Source: Candidatus Peregrinibacteria bacterium
Lineage (GTDB): Bacteria; Patescibacteriota; Gracilibacteria; UBA1369; 2-02-FULL-48-14
DNA: 64,000 nucleotides
Direction of reading: 5' to 3'
NCBI GenBank assembly: GCA_018658105.1
Contig: JABHVW010000006.1
Span: 94,244-158,243 of the forward strand
This document shows, piece after piece, positions 50,061 to 59,062 of the stretch. The notes beneath the pieces are model-generated. The model was not told the DNA's origin, did not search any database, and was given only the letters and a program-made list of their open reading frames with translations. The position numbers and the translations under genes are program-made. The first letter of the stretch is position 1; each line of letters starts with the position of its first letter.

Positions 50061-51281
50061 TTACTTTTTAGCTTTTTGTTTCCTTCTCTTAGGTTTTCGA
50101 TTTCTTTTCTTTAGCTTCTCACTACACTCTGGTGAACATGCTTGTTTGTTTTTTTGCCGACCGTCTGTTCTGAAAAATATATTACCACATATTTCACAGT
50201 GATACATATTGTCCGAGAACCCATATATCTTTTCTATAGAAATCCAATCTTTTATACCCGAGATCTTGTATAACTCCTCAACTACCTTAATCCTCTCTAA
50301 TGCATCAACTAAAAATGCAGTCTTCTTGTTCTTTCTAAGATGTTTCATCCTAAACTCATTGAGCTTATAAGTTTTCATATCTTCATGGTTTTCAAACCCA
50401 GCATGCAAAAAGAAATCCCTAACTTCTTCAATACACTTTTGGTCGTACTTGTTTATAAATTTTTCAGCTTTTTTCTGATATTTAGTTGCAACTAAATTTT
50501 CTTTTGCTGCATTGAACTCAGCTTTCAACTCTTTATCGCTTAAACTTTCCTCATCCTTTAAGTTTTTATTGAATTTCAAATGAAGTTCTTTGTAAAAATC
50601 TGTAAGAAAGTCATAAATTGCATAGTAAAGATCAAAATATACATATCGTTGCTCAAGCCCCTTAGATAGGGCTATTTCATCAAAACTCTCAACCCACCTC
50701 TTTGCTTTTTTCTTTACGTCCTCCATCAATTTGTCTGATGGAGGGTAGTTAAATTCGATCTTGTACGGTCTCCACTTTAATATCCAATGTAATATATAAA
50801 TTTGATCTTTTGAGTAAAGCAACTGTCTGTATTTTTCAAAATTCTTACGTTCAATTGCGAATTCTTTATTTGGATACTTATAAACTGCCCATGGGATGAA
50901 TTTTTCATCATCTACTGGATAGTCTATTAATTCTTTTTTGATATAGTAATCAATCATATATCCACCATCAATTCCAGTTCCAAGTGATGATGACCCTACA
51001 GCGTAATATATATGATCATCCACTAGCGTGACACCATCCTTTTTCTGCATTTGCTCAAGATCATGTACATCTACAAATCCATGCTTGCCTGGAGTTTTCT
51101 TTGAAGTAACCTTTCTTGCTTCCGCAACACCTGGATTCAGCCTAGCAATTGGCACTAAAATACCCTTTTGATGAAAAAACTCTAACAGTCTTTCATTAAT
51201 TTTTATTCCAAAATCTTTGCAATGACTTATGAAGAAGCTTTTGTAGGTAATTCGATTACTTCTGAATGGGAAATTTTTCAT
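50061..51281 (-). CDS. hypothetical protein with C-terminal zinc-finger-like motif
   Basis: CEICGNIFFRTDGRQKNKQACSPECSEKLKKRNRKPKRRKQK. Confidence 0.6.
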   Translation of the reverse strand: MKNFPFRSNRITYKSFFISHCKDFGIKINERLLEFFHQKGILVPIARLNPGVAEARKVTSKKTPGKHGFVDVHDLEQMQKKDGVTLVDDHIYYAVGSSSLGTGIDGGYMIDYYIKKELIDYPVDDEKFIPWAVYKYPNKEFAIERKNFEKYRQLLYSKDQIYILHWILKWRPYKIEFNYPPSDKLMEDVKKKAKRWVESFDEIALSKGLEQRYVYFDLYYAIYDFLTDFYKELHLKFNKNLKDEESLSDKELKAEFNAAKENLVATKYQKKAEKFINKYDQKCIEEVRDFFLHAGFENHEDMKTYKLNEFRMKHLRKNKKTAFLVDALERIKVVEELYKISGIKDWISIEKIYGFSDNMYHCEICGNIFFRTDGRQKNKQACSPECSEKLKKRNRKPKRRKQKAKK

Positions 51282-51379
51282 GTAGAATGTTTCGTATACC
51301 TTTTATTCTCTGAGATTATACATACAAATGGACAAGTATCTCAAAGATCAAAAGTAGAAAAACTCACCATGCACTTTGT

Positions 51380-51408
51380 TTGACTAGGAGGCAATTACAG
51401 GGTATAAA
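51380..51408 (+). promoter_or_regulatory. purF promoter TTGACT-17-TATAAA
   Basis: TTGACT 51380-51385, TATAAA 51403-51408. Confidence 0.7.
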
Positions 51409-51429
51409 TACCTCTTTTTACTATTGAAA

Positions 51430-52950
51430 ATGAAAGAATTCTGTGGAGTCATTGCTGCAACTAAACTTGATGGTCATGATGATATTTCTGATGAAATAAT
51501 CCGTGGATTATCCAAATTACAACACAGAGGACAACTTAGTGCTGGGATTACTACATTCTCCCCAAAAAGGGACCCCCGACTTATCACTATGAAGGGAATG
51601 GGATTGGTTAGACATGTTTTCGGCGAAGGAATACCTAGTCAACACAGTGGGAAAGCTGGAATTGGACATGTTCGTTATGCAACATCAGGTGGCGATGAAC
51701 TAAGAGAGGCACAACCATTTCAATTCAATGCTGGAATTGAAGCTGCGCTGGCATTTAATGGCAATATTGCTAATTTTAGAGAACTTGTGCGTCGATATGC
51801 TCATGAAGGTGTGAATATCGATCCATATATCGACACTGCAGTGATTCAACAAGTTGTCTCTGACCATCTAACTGAAGGAGACTTCATTGACTCCCCTCAT
51901 GCACTTGCTCGAACTTTAGATGGTGCTTACTCACTCGTAATGATCAATGGATCAGGGGAGATTCTCGCCTATAGAGATCATCATGGCTTCAAGCCACTTT
52001 GCTTTACTGTAACCGATGAGATGCTTTTGGTAGCATCTGAATCTGTTGCTCTGAATACATATGGTTCAAGCATCCAAACGCTACCACCAGGATGTTCATT
52101 ATGGTACTCACCAAATGAAGGAGTTGTACGTATAAATAGAGTTCTATACCCCAAACCTTCTCGATGTTTTTTTGAGTTTGTATATTTCGCAAATGAAGAA
52201 TCCATTATTGATGATCATTCCGTAGGAGAATCTCGTGTAAATATGGGGGAATATCTGGCGACTATTGAAACAGTGACTATAGATTCTGACTGTGTGGCTA
52301 TCTCGGTACCTTCATCAGCAAATCGTGCATGTGAAGGTTTTGCAAAAGCACTTGGCATTGAAACAAAACAAGGTTTAAAGAAGAGAAAGAATGCAAGGAG
52401 GACATTCATTGAATCAAAGGATCGTTATGAAAAAGTTAGAAAAAAATTTGAGATCGATCCGTCTGCCTTTGAAGGTAAAAAAGTATTCCTCATAGACGAC
52501 AGTCTTGTTCGATCAACTACTGTGCGGGTATTGATTGAAGAAATTAAACGAGTTTCAAATCCAAAAGAAATTCACCTTAGGATTGCATGTCCTCCAATTT
52601 CAGCCCCATGCTTCTATGGAATCAACATTCCGAACGACTCTGAATTGTTTGCAAAAAACTTCTCTGATCCTTCTGAAGATGACCTGCCTGAAGAGGTACT
52701 TGGACACATGGCAAGAGAACTTGGTATTAGTTCAATCAAGTTTTTACCAAGCAAAGCTGTTTTACAAACTGTAGGAGGTGAAACTCGCGACCTGTGTCTT
52801 GCCTGTGTTTCTGGAGTATACCCCACCCCAGCTGGAGTAGAGCGCTATGAAGAAAGTCAAATCAATCCTGAGAGCTCAGATATTGAATTTAGCACCCCAT
52901 CAGCACCAGAGAAATCGTGCGACTTAGAAAGTGCCGTTGGAATTGCATAG
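51430..52950 (+). CDS. purF: amidophosphoribosyltransferase (PurF-like)
   Basis: EFCGVIAATKLDG, LQHRGQLSAGI, GIGHVRYAT, VFLIDDSLVRSTT, CLACVSGVYPTP. Confidence 0.92.
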   Translation: MKEFCGVIAATKLDGHDDISDEIIRGLSKLQHRGQLSAGITTFSPKRDPRLITMKGMGLVRHVFGEGIPSQHSGKAGIGHVRYATSGGDELREAQPFQFNAGIEAALAFNGNIANFRELVRRYAHEGVNIDPYIDTAVIQQVVSDHLTEGDFIDSPHALARTLDGAYSLVMINGSGEILAYRDHHGFKPLCFTVTDEMLLVASESVALNTYGSSIQTLPPGCSLWYSPNEGVVRINRVLYPKPSRCFFEFVYFANEESIIDDHSVGESRVNMGEYLATIETVTIDSDCVAISVPSSANRACEGFAKALGIETKQGLKKRKNARRTFIESKDRYEKVRKKFEIDPSAFEGKKVFLIDDSLVRSTTVRVLIEEIKRVSNPKEIHLRIACPPISAPCFYGINIPNDSELFAKNFSDPSEDDLPEEVLGHMARELGISSIKFLPSKAVLQTVGGETRDLCLACVSGVYPTPAGVERYEESQINPESSDIEFSTPSAPEKSCDLESAVGIA

Positions 52951-53486
52951 CATTTGATGCCTGCCTTTTTAGCCGCAACCACTCCTCTTTCTGTATCTTC
53001 TATAGCTATACAGTCATCAGAATCACATCCTGAGATTTCTATTGCTCTTAAATAAGGTTCAGGATGGGGTTTTTCATTTTTCACGTCCTCATTCACAACA
53101 AAAAACTCAAAATAATCTGCAATTCCTGTCTTTTTCAAGATGATTTCGAAGTGCATTCGTCGAGATGTCGTAACAACAGACATTCTTGCCCTTCCCTTTA
53201 AAGACTCCAAAGTCTCGAGGACACCAGGTATCAATTGTACTTCATCTCTAAGCAGCTCAGAGTAGTAGTCATTCCTTTTATTTCGGAAATGGCTGATTTC
53301 TTCATGAGAATACCCTTTGCCCTCCAGCAAGCTCCATGAGCTGTAATTCCTTTTAAGAGAATATTCAATAAACCACTCTCTAGTCATCTCTACTCCCAAT
53401 TCAAGCAATATTTTTCGCGTAGCCTTAAAATATAGGCTTTCTGTATCAACTAAGGTCCCATCATTGTCGAAAAAAATCATTTTCAT
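52857..53486 (-). CDS. HAD-superfamily phosphatase (beta-phosphoglucomutase-like)
   Basis: FFDNDGTLVDTESLY, NEKPHPEPYLRA, IAIEDTERGVVAAKKAG. Confidence 0.88.
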   Translation of the reverse strand: MKMIFFDNDGTLVDTESLYFKATRKILLELGVEMTREWFIEYSLKRNYSSWSLLEGKGYSHEEISHFRNKRNDYYSELLRDEVQLIPGVLETLESLKGRARMSVVTTSRRMHFEIILKKTGIADYFEFFVVNEDVKNEKPHPEPYLRAIEISGCDSDDCIAIEDTERGVVAAKKAGIKCYAIPTALSKSHDFSGADGVLNSISELSGLI

Positions 53487-53509
53487 ATACTAAAATATTA
53501 CCACCTGAA

Positions 53510-54766
53510 TTAGAACAAACCAATGTCGGTTCTCCCATGTAACTGTTTCATCAGCTCTCCATTCACCAAAGACAATCTTGACCGACAATCCTCAAATGAC
53601 GTTCCCGTACTAGCCAATGCAATAGTACGAGAACTACCAGTTCTATATGTTGATTCATCTAGCTTGAGGGCATTCCCCCAGCAGAGTTGAATGCCGTGGC
53701 TTTCAAAAAGCCCACTGCTGTCATTAAATACAAACGATTCTGGCAGAGTAACTGATGGATATGCCCTAGGGGTAAAACATTGAACTACTGCATGTCTTTC
53801 ATCAAAGAGCCACGTTGCCCTTTCTCCGTTTAATATTCCCATTGTTGTCTCTGAAATGCTTGACCTAAGTGACAAAAGCAATGCAATACTTTCAGGATCT
53901 CCAGGATGAATGTCAACTTCATTAACCAGCAATCTCTCTCCAGACTTGAAAAACTGAAATGAAAAGAAGCCGTTGGTTGGTCCAAAGCTGGTTATAGCTT
54001 TGCTTAATACACCCCGAATGATCGTTTCTGCTTTTTTATAATCCCCCTCCTTATGAAATGGCAGGCACACACCAGATGGAGAAACTGCCCCCATACCACC
54101 AGTTTTCAGCCCTACATCACCATCATCACGAAAAGGATAATCCATTATGGGTTTAGATAGGAGCATTCCCTCGCTACCAAAAAGCACGTGAACAGAAAAC
54201 TCATCACCTTCTATATATTCTTCTAACACCAATCCTTTGTCTGCATGTTTTTCAAATAAAGCTTTGATTTTATCTTCCATACCTTCAGCTCCATCTTTAA
54301 AAATTACAATATCTTTACTTGGAGGCTGTGCCTTCAAAACGAAACCATTAGGAAAATTCCCTACAACATCTATAAAAATCTCAAACGTTTTACAATGTGT
54401 GGAATTTGGTACTAACTCAGGATCAATTTCAGCAATGAAAGATTTAAATTGCCCCTTATCCCTCTCCAGGAATAACCACCCCATGCTGGGTGCTAAAATC
54501 TTAACCCCTTCTAAATCTAAACTTCCAACTCCATTAAATATTAACTCCTCATCACTAGGGAGTAGAATATCCGGGTTAAATCTTTCACAAAGTTCAGTTA
54601 TTTCTCTTAATCCATACCTGGTGACACGTATTGAATGATCGCAAATTTTGGAGAGATGATCATTGGTCTTTTTTGCTGCAGAAACTACTTTATGACCTTC
54701 CTCTCGAATTCTTTCTGCAAATGCATATTCTCTTGCTCCATGCCCTACCAATAGAAATGTGCTCAT
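53510..54766 (-). CDS. divergent PurD paralog (ATP-grasp)
   Basis: LVGHGAREYAFAERI, VLEEYIEGDEFSVHVLF, GGMGAVSPSG, VDIHPGDPES; altered KAQPPSKDIVIF loop. Confidence 0.82.
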   Translation of the reverse strand: MSTFLLVGHGAREYAFAERIREEGHKVVSAAKKTNDHLSKICDHSIRVTRYGLREITELCERFNPDILLPSDEELIFNGVGSLDLEGVKILAPSMGWLFLERDKGQFKSFIAEIDPELVPNSTHCKTFEIFIDVVGNFPNGFVLKAQPPSKDIVIFKDGAEGMEDKIKALFEKHADKGLVLEEYIEGDEFSVHVLFGSEGMLLSKPIMDYPFRDDGDVGLKTGGMGAVSPSGVCLPFHKEGDYKKAETIIRGVLSKAITSFGPTNGFFSFQFFKSGERLLVNEVDIHPGDPESIALLLSLRSSISETTMGILNGERATWLFDERHAVVQCFTPRAYPSVTLPESFVFNDSSGLFESHGIQLCWGNALKLDESTYRTGSSRTIALASTGTSFEDCRSRLSLVNGELMKQLHGRTDIGLF

Positions 54767-56097
54767 CTTCCAATTAGTGAGGAAATATGTCTGATATTTT
54801 GTTCACTAGCAATATCAGTACGATGTTGCAAAGGTCCACTGACATGACTTGCAATAGCTTCAATGATCTTTTCACGTGCATCAACTGGAGTTTGACCATG
54901 AGCCAGAAGCGCCATCACACGTGAATTTCCAACAGTCCGATAATGGTCACCTTTAGTTCGTTCACATGCTGAAAAGTGAATTTGTACTCCAGCAGATTCA
55001 ATTGCGTTTCTATTGATGGAAAAGTTGTGGCCAGGACTGCCCCCAAGAGCATATTCAGGAGTCACCAAGTAGTTTAGAGATGTTGCCGTATCACGGAAGG
55101 TAATGTCACCTTCTTGTAAAGTACCTGAAGCAAGTTTACCCATGACATCCACCCAATCTTGTTCTACAAGAGACATAATATTCATACATTCTGGGTCACC
55201 AAACCTTGCGTTGAACTCAATAACTCTTACTTCACCTCTAGGAGTGATGAAGAATCCACCATTAAGAACACCCGAAAAGCGTAATCCCTTCTCATGCAAG
55301 TGAGTCACCACTGATCGTGAAATGGAACAAATTTTTTCGTACTCTTCTGGGGTCATGAATGGGAGTGCTCTTTCACGCATGGTATAAGCTCCCATTCCAC
55401 CCGTTCCAGGCCCTTTATCTCCTTCAAATCTGTAAGGGTAATCATAGCTCGCAGGGGGGAATGCAACCGTACGCCCATCCGTAATTGCTTGTAACGTGAA
55501 TTCTACTCCCTCAATTTTCTCTTCAATAATTACTGCTGGATCTGACCCACCTTCTTGAATCAATGACAATGCAAAGTTTTTTGCATTGTCATTGTCACGC
55601 AGGTGAGGGCCAACAACTTTCACACCTTTGCCACCAGTGAGACCTCTAGGTTTAACTGCAACGGGTGCATCTCCAAATTCTCTAAACACTTCAAGCACTT
55701 CTTCACGACTCCGTGCAATTCGATGAACTGGGTTGGCTTCAGGTGCTGCTTCTTGAATCAACTCACGAGAAAAGGCTTTATCCCACTCAATTCTTGCCCC
55801 CTCCCTATCGGGACCAACTGTTGCAATGCCCTTCTTAAGTAAGGCATCAACAACACCAGCCTCAAGTGGAGAATCTGCACTAACCATCACAAGATCAATT
55901 CCATTTTCTTCAGCAAAATCGGTAACCAAATTGGGGTCTGTGACTTTGCCAATTTTGATGAGTCCACCTGTTTTCTCAACCACATCTGCAATTGAAGGAT
56001 TCATATGCCCCATAACTGCACTTACTTTGCTTGATTCAGACATTCTTTCTGCAAGTGCACTTTCACGCCCACCATTCCCTACGATTAATGTTTTCAT
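54763..56097 (-). CDS. purD: phosphoribosylamine-glycine ligase (PurD)
   Basis: VGNGGRESALAERM, VKPRGLTGGKGVKV, EEKIEGVEFTLQAI, GGMGAYTM, NARFGDPE. Confidence 0.9.
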   Translation of the reverse strand: MKTLIVGNGGRESALAERMSESSKVSAVMGHMNPSIADVVEKTGGLIKIGKVTDPNLVTDFAEENGIDLVMVSADSPLEAGVVDALLKKGIATVGPDREGARIEWDKAFSRELIQEAAPEANPVHRIARSREEVLEVFREFGDAPVAVKPRGLTGGKGVKVVGPHLRDNDNAKNFALSLIQEGGSDPAVIIEEKIEGVEFTLQAITDGRTVAFPPASYDYPYRFEGDKGPGTGGMGAYTMRERALPFMTPEEYEKICSISRSVVTHLHEKGLRFSGVLNGGFFITPRGEVRVIEFNARFGDPECMNIMSLVEQDWVDVMGKLASGTLQEGDITFRDTATSLNYLVTPEYALGGSPGHNFSINRNAIESAGVQIHFSACERTKGDHYRTVGNSRVMALLAHGQTPVDAREKIIEAIASHVSGPLQHRTDIASEQNIRHISSLIGR

Positions 56098-56113
56098 ATT
56101 TTTTGGTTAGAAT

Positions 56114-57163
56114 TTATATAAGTGCCCTTATCTTTGTCCCATATTTACTTTTACACTCATTCCAGAAATCTATATAGGCTGTCGTTGCTTGTTCAATTGA
56201 AAGTCCATTGTGCTCTGCTATGTATCTAATGAGGTTCATTATATCACCAAGCACCCTTTGAGATATTCTCTTATTTGGCTTAGGAACATCTAAAGGTCCT
56301 GACCTATCAAAATCTAAAACTCTTGATCCAACGACTTCTTTCCCAATCAGTGGTACATCAATAGGTCCAATATTTCTTCCATATAGTTTTGCTCTTGCTT
56401 CTCCATATGGGACAGGTAAGTCATATGTACCATCTATCACTCTTACCGGAGCTGACGCCTTCTTAAAACCTATTTGTGCTAGGTCATCTGATGGAATATG
56501 AAGGCATGCCTGTCGTACCCAATTGAAAGCGCCCTCCTTTTGCCCCCCATAACTAACATTTACTGGAGCGGCATTTCCACATAACAGGTCATCTGCTAGC
56601 TCACCCGCCCATAGTGCATGCATAACACCGTATTGTCGTATTGATGAAGGGTTGTGGTCATCATGCAAAAATTGACCTGCAATCTCTACATACTTTGCAC
56701 ATAGAAAAGGGGCATGCTGATGAGCCATCTGCCAAAGCTTATGAATTCTTTCCTCAGAAGGAAGGTGAGTGTTTCTATCAACCTCTACAGTTAGACCGAA
56801 AAACTTTGCCACACCATCTTCTAAAATAGCAAGCTTCACATCCGTCATACCCATCACTTTACTTGCTTGACTGTGATAGTTCCACTTTGCACCTCCTGCA
56901 GCTGTCGATGCAAATCTCATTCTATCTAAACCAAGTGCATGTGACAGCTCTACTGCAGGTGTAACGTAAGCAAGGAGCCTTGAGTTTGGCATATAGGGCG
57001 TTCCACCAATTAAGACGGCACAAGCATCTATACGACCTTTAATGGTCTCTAAAAACTCAACAACTTCCTCAAAATCAACTTCTTCTAAATCAAAATCTAC
57101 TCCTGTAGATAGGTCTACGTCGTTCTCTTGAGCCCCAAGTTGAACACCAGTCGCTTCTGTCAT
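56114..57163 (-). CDS. unknown protein heading the PurD operon
   Basis: 349-aa ORF; no family recognised with confidence. Confidence 0.7.
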   Translation of the reverse strand: MTEATGVQLGAQENDVDLSTGVDFDLEEVDFEEVVEFLETIKGRIDACAVLIGGTPYMPNSRLLAYVTPAVELSHALGLDRMRFASTAAGGAKWNYHSQASKVMGMTDVKLAILEDGVAKFFGLTVEVDRNTHLPSEERIHKLWQMAHQHAPFLCAKYVEIAGQFLHDDHNPSSIRQYGVMHALWAGELADDLLCGNAAPVNVSYGGQKEGAFNWVRQACLHIPSDDLAQIGFKKASAPVRVIDGTYDLPVPYGEARAKLYGRNIGPIDVPLIGKEVVGSRVLDFDRSGPLDVPKPNKRISQRVLGDIMNLIRYIAEHNGLSIEQATTAYIDFWNECKSKYGTKIRALI

Positions 57164-57184
57164 ATAAAGATAAAAAAGGTCGTA

Positions 57185-57213
57185 AACCTACAGCTTTATT
57201 GCCAAGTCGTCAA
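57185..57213 (-). promoter_or_regulatory. promoter TTGACG-17-TAGGTT for the PurD operon
   Basis: rc CGTCAA 57208-57213; rc AACCTA 57185-57190. Confidence 0.55.
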
Positions 57214-57324
57214 TAATATTGTAACAAACTCTGCGCTTCCCTTTATAGGGTCTCATTTGTCTCACTTAGCCTGAAAGCCCAGAAGTTGTGTCTCATGTCA
57301 GAAACACATAGAATGAGCAAGTCT

Positions 57325-57355
57325 AAGGGTACTAGTCCCGACTGGCCAGCCAAAT
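57325..57355 (+). repeat. direct repeat copy 1 (tRNA 3'-end-like)
   Basis: AAGGGTACTAGTCCCGACTGGCCAGCCAAAT. Confidence 0.9.
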
Positions 57356-57391
57356 GAAACGTTAGTTAAAAACTGTTATCGACCGAATACT

Positions 57392-57907
57392 ATGGAGCAA
57401 GCTGGCTATATCGTTTTAGGATCATTTCTAGCACTGATCACATCGTTTATTTCTGAGAATTATAGATCTTGGTCAAATAAAAAAAATCAACGAGGCGACT
57501 TAAAGATTTCATTGAGACTAGAATTTAAAGTCATTATAGAGTTAATTGATAAAATTGTAGAAAAATTTGGGACAAGTCAATTTTTTGATATTAGATTTTT
57601 GAAACAGCTAAAATCTGCTATTGACCGCTTAGAAAAACTGCGTGACCACGTAATTTTTATTAATAATGAAAAAGATAAGGAGAAAATTCTTGCGACAATT
57701 AATGCAGTAGCAATTTACCAGTCAGATGCCCTTTCTCTGGAAGGTCAAGCCTTCAAGCGCACAAGTGATGGTGAGGCGCAGGGTGAAGCGGTTACATGGA
57801 ATCATGAGAATTATCGTAGCCAAAGACAACTACTTGCAACCAGAAGTGTTGACCTAAAAAGACGTATTGAGGAAGTAATTCATTTTACTGAAGGCAAAGG
57901 GTACTAA
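57392..57907 (+). CDS. cassette protein, N-terminal TM, hypothetical
   Basis: 171-aa ORF between direct repeats; stop codon lies in copy 2. Confidence 0.65.
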   Translation: MEQAGYIVLGSFLALITSFISENYRSWSNKKNQRGDLKISLRLEFKVIIELIDKIVEKFGTSQFFDIRFLKQLKSAIDRLEKLRDHVIFINNEKDKEKILATINAVAIYQSDALSLEGQAFKRTSDGEAQGEAVTWNHENYRSQRQLLATRSVDLKRRIEEVIHFTEGKGY

Positions 57908-57927
57908 TCCCGACTGGCCAGCCAAAT
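57897..57927 (+). repeat. direct repeat copy 2 (tRNA 3'-end-like)
   Basis: AAGGGTACTAATCCCGACTGGCCAGCCAAAT; 30/31 identical to copy 1. Confidence 0.9.
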
Positions 57928-58011
57928 TTGACTCAAAGTCCACCTCAAGAGTATAATATGTATACATTCGAGGATTTCTCGCGACCCCCTGCCTTAGTAG
58001 GGGGAATATTT

Positions 58012-58404
58012 TTATCTATAGATTTTTAAAAAACCCTTTTTTAAATTTGTATAATCTATTTCATCTAATCTCCCTAACTTAGAATATAGTCTTCGATAAT
58101 CAATAGATCTACCTTGATGGAGACAAGCATTCATCCCTCTACCTTTTTGCTTAAAAAATACATACCAAGAGCCACTCTTAATCTTGCTTGTAGTAGGAAT
58201 TACAAAATAAAACCCATGGGACAACTTTTTATAGATAACTACTGGACGTGAAAATTTATCGCTCTTGCCATTAATTTCAGATCCAATATTCTCACCAAGG
58301 CTAGCCCACCAAATGTCACCTTCATTTACATAAGGAGGCTTGCAGAATTTTAAGTTCAACTTCTCCTTAAGTCCAATCCACTCTAAAAATCTTTTAATAT
58401 ACAT
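58012..58404 (-). CDS. PemK/MazF-like protein
   Basis: VNEGDIWWASLGENIGSEINGKSDKFSRPVVIYKKL...FVIPTTSKIKSGSW; start refined. Confidence 0.78.
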   Translation of the reverse strand: MYIKRFLEWIGLKEKLNLKFCKPPYVNEGDIWWASLGENIGSEINGKSDKFSRPVVIYKKLSHGFYFVIPTTSKIKSGSWYVFFKQKGRGMNACLHQGRSIDYRRLYSKLGRLDEIDYTNLKKGFLKIYR

Positions 58405-58462
58405 AAAAGAATTATAAGCAAAATCATAGCTCTTGTCCTGAATTAAACCTGAATTTTCTCTG

Positions 58463-58491
58463 CTAATAAAAAATCGAACCCCTCGGCATGA
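58463..58491 (-). terminator. terminator-like hairpin upstream of mazF-like gene
   Basis: Minus strand AACCCCTC-ATGCC-GAGGGGTT followed by CGATTTTTT. Confidence 0.65.
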
Positions 58492-58633
58492 GGGGTTCTC
58501 GGAGGCCGAAGCCACTAGTGCATGAATTGTATATTGAGCAGCGGTCGTAATCAAGATCATTATGAGCTCTAACAGGTTAGTGAGGCTTGTTTAGTGGTGC
58601 AAAAAATGGTATAGTTATTGATAATAAAAAAAA

Positions 58634-58996
58634 ATGTCTCGTTCTGCAGGTTTACACTACATAAATAGGAAGCTACGTGCGCGAGCAAAAGGGCATTGCG
58701 TTGAAACGTGTATGGAGAAGTGCGAAAAGATGCATTTGATGACTCTCTCTCGTTTTGATCATATGATGATAGTGATTGCTATCTTGTATCCATTTTCAAT
58801 GATCCCGCAGATCATAAAGATTTATGAAATGGGTGATGCGAGCAGCATCTCTTCATTAACTTATGGAATGAAATTTTTCTTTGTTATTCCATGGTTTTTT
58901 TACGGAGTTTTTCATAAAAGTAAGCCGATCATTTATGCGAATATTTTGTGGTTTTTGGCTTATACCGTGATTCTTTGGCAGACTTTCATTTATTAA
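58634..58996 (+). CDS. PQ-loop / SemiSWEET-like transporter
   Basis: YPFSMIPQIIKIYEMGDASSISSLTYGMKFFFVIPWFFYGV. Confidence 0.75.
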   Translation: MSRSAGLHYINRKLRARAKGHCVETCMEKCEKMHLMTLSRFDHMMIVIAILYPFSMIPQIIKIYEMGDASSISSLTYGMKFFFVIPWFFYGVFHKSKPIIYANILWFLAYTVILWQTFIY

Positions 58997-59062
58997 GTTG
59001 TTGCTCGTGTTAGAAAGATCTAGAATGTGCGGGCTTAATAGTCGTTAAAATATATAATTTCT

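Noticed and set aside
57325-57400. Integron attC site interpretation of the cassette repeats
   Set aside because: No convincing RYYYAAC/GTTRRRY core pair and no integrase in the window; the tRNA-3'-end-like interpretation fits better.
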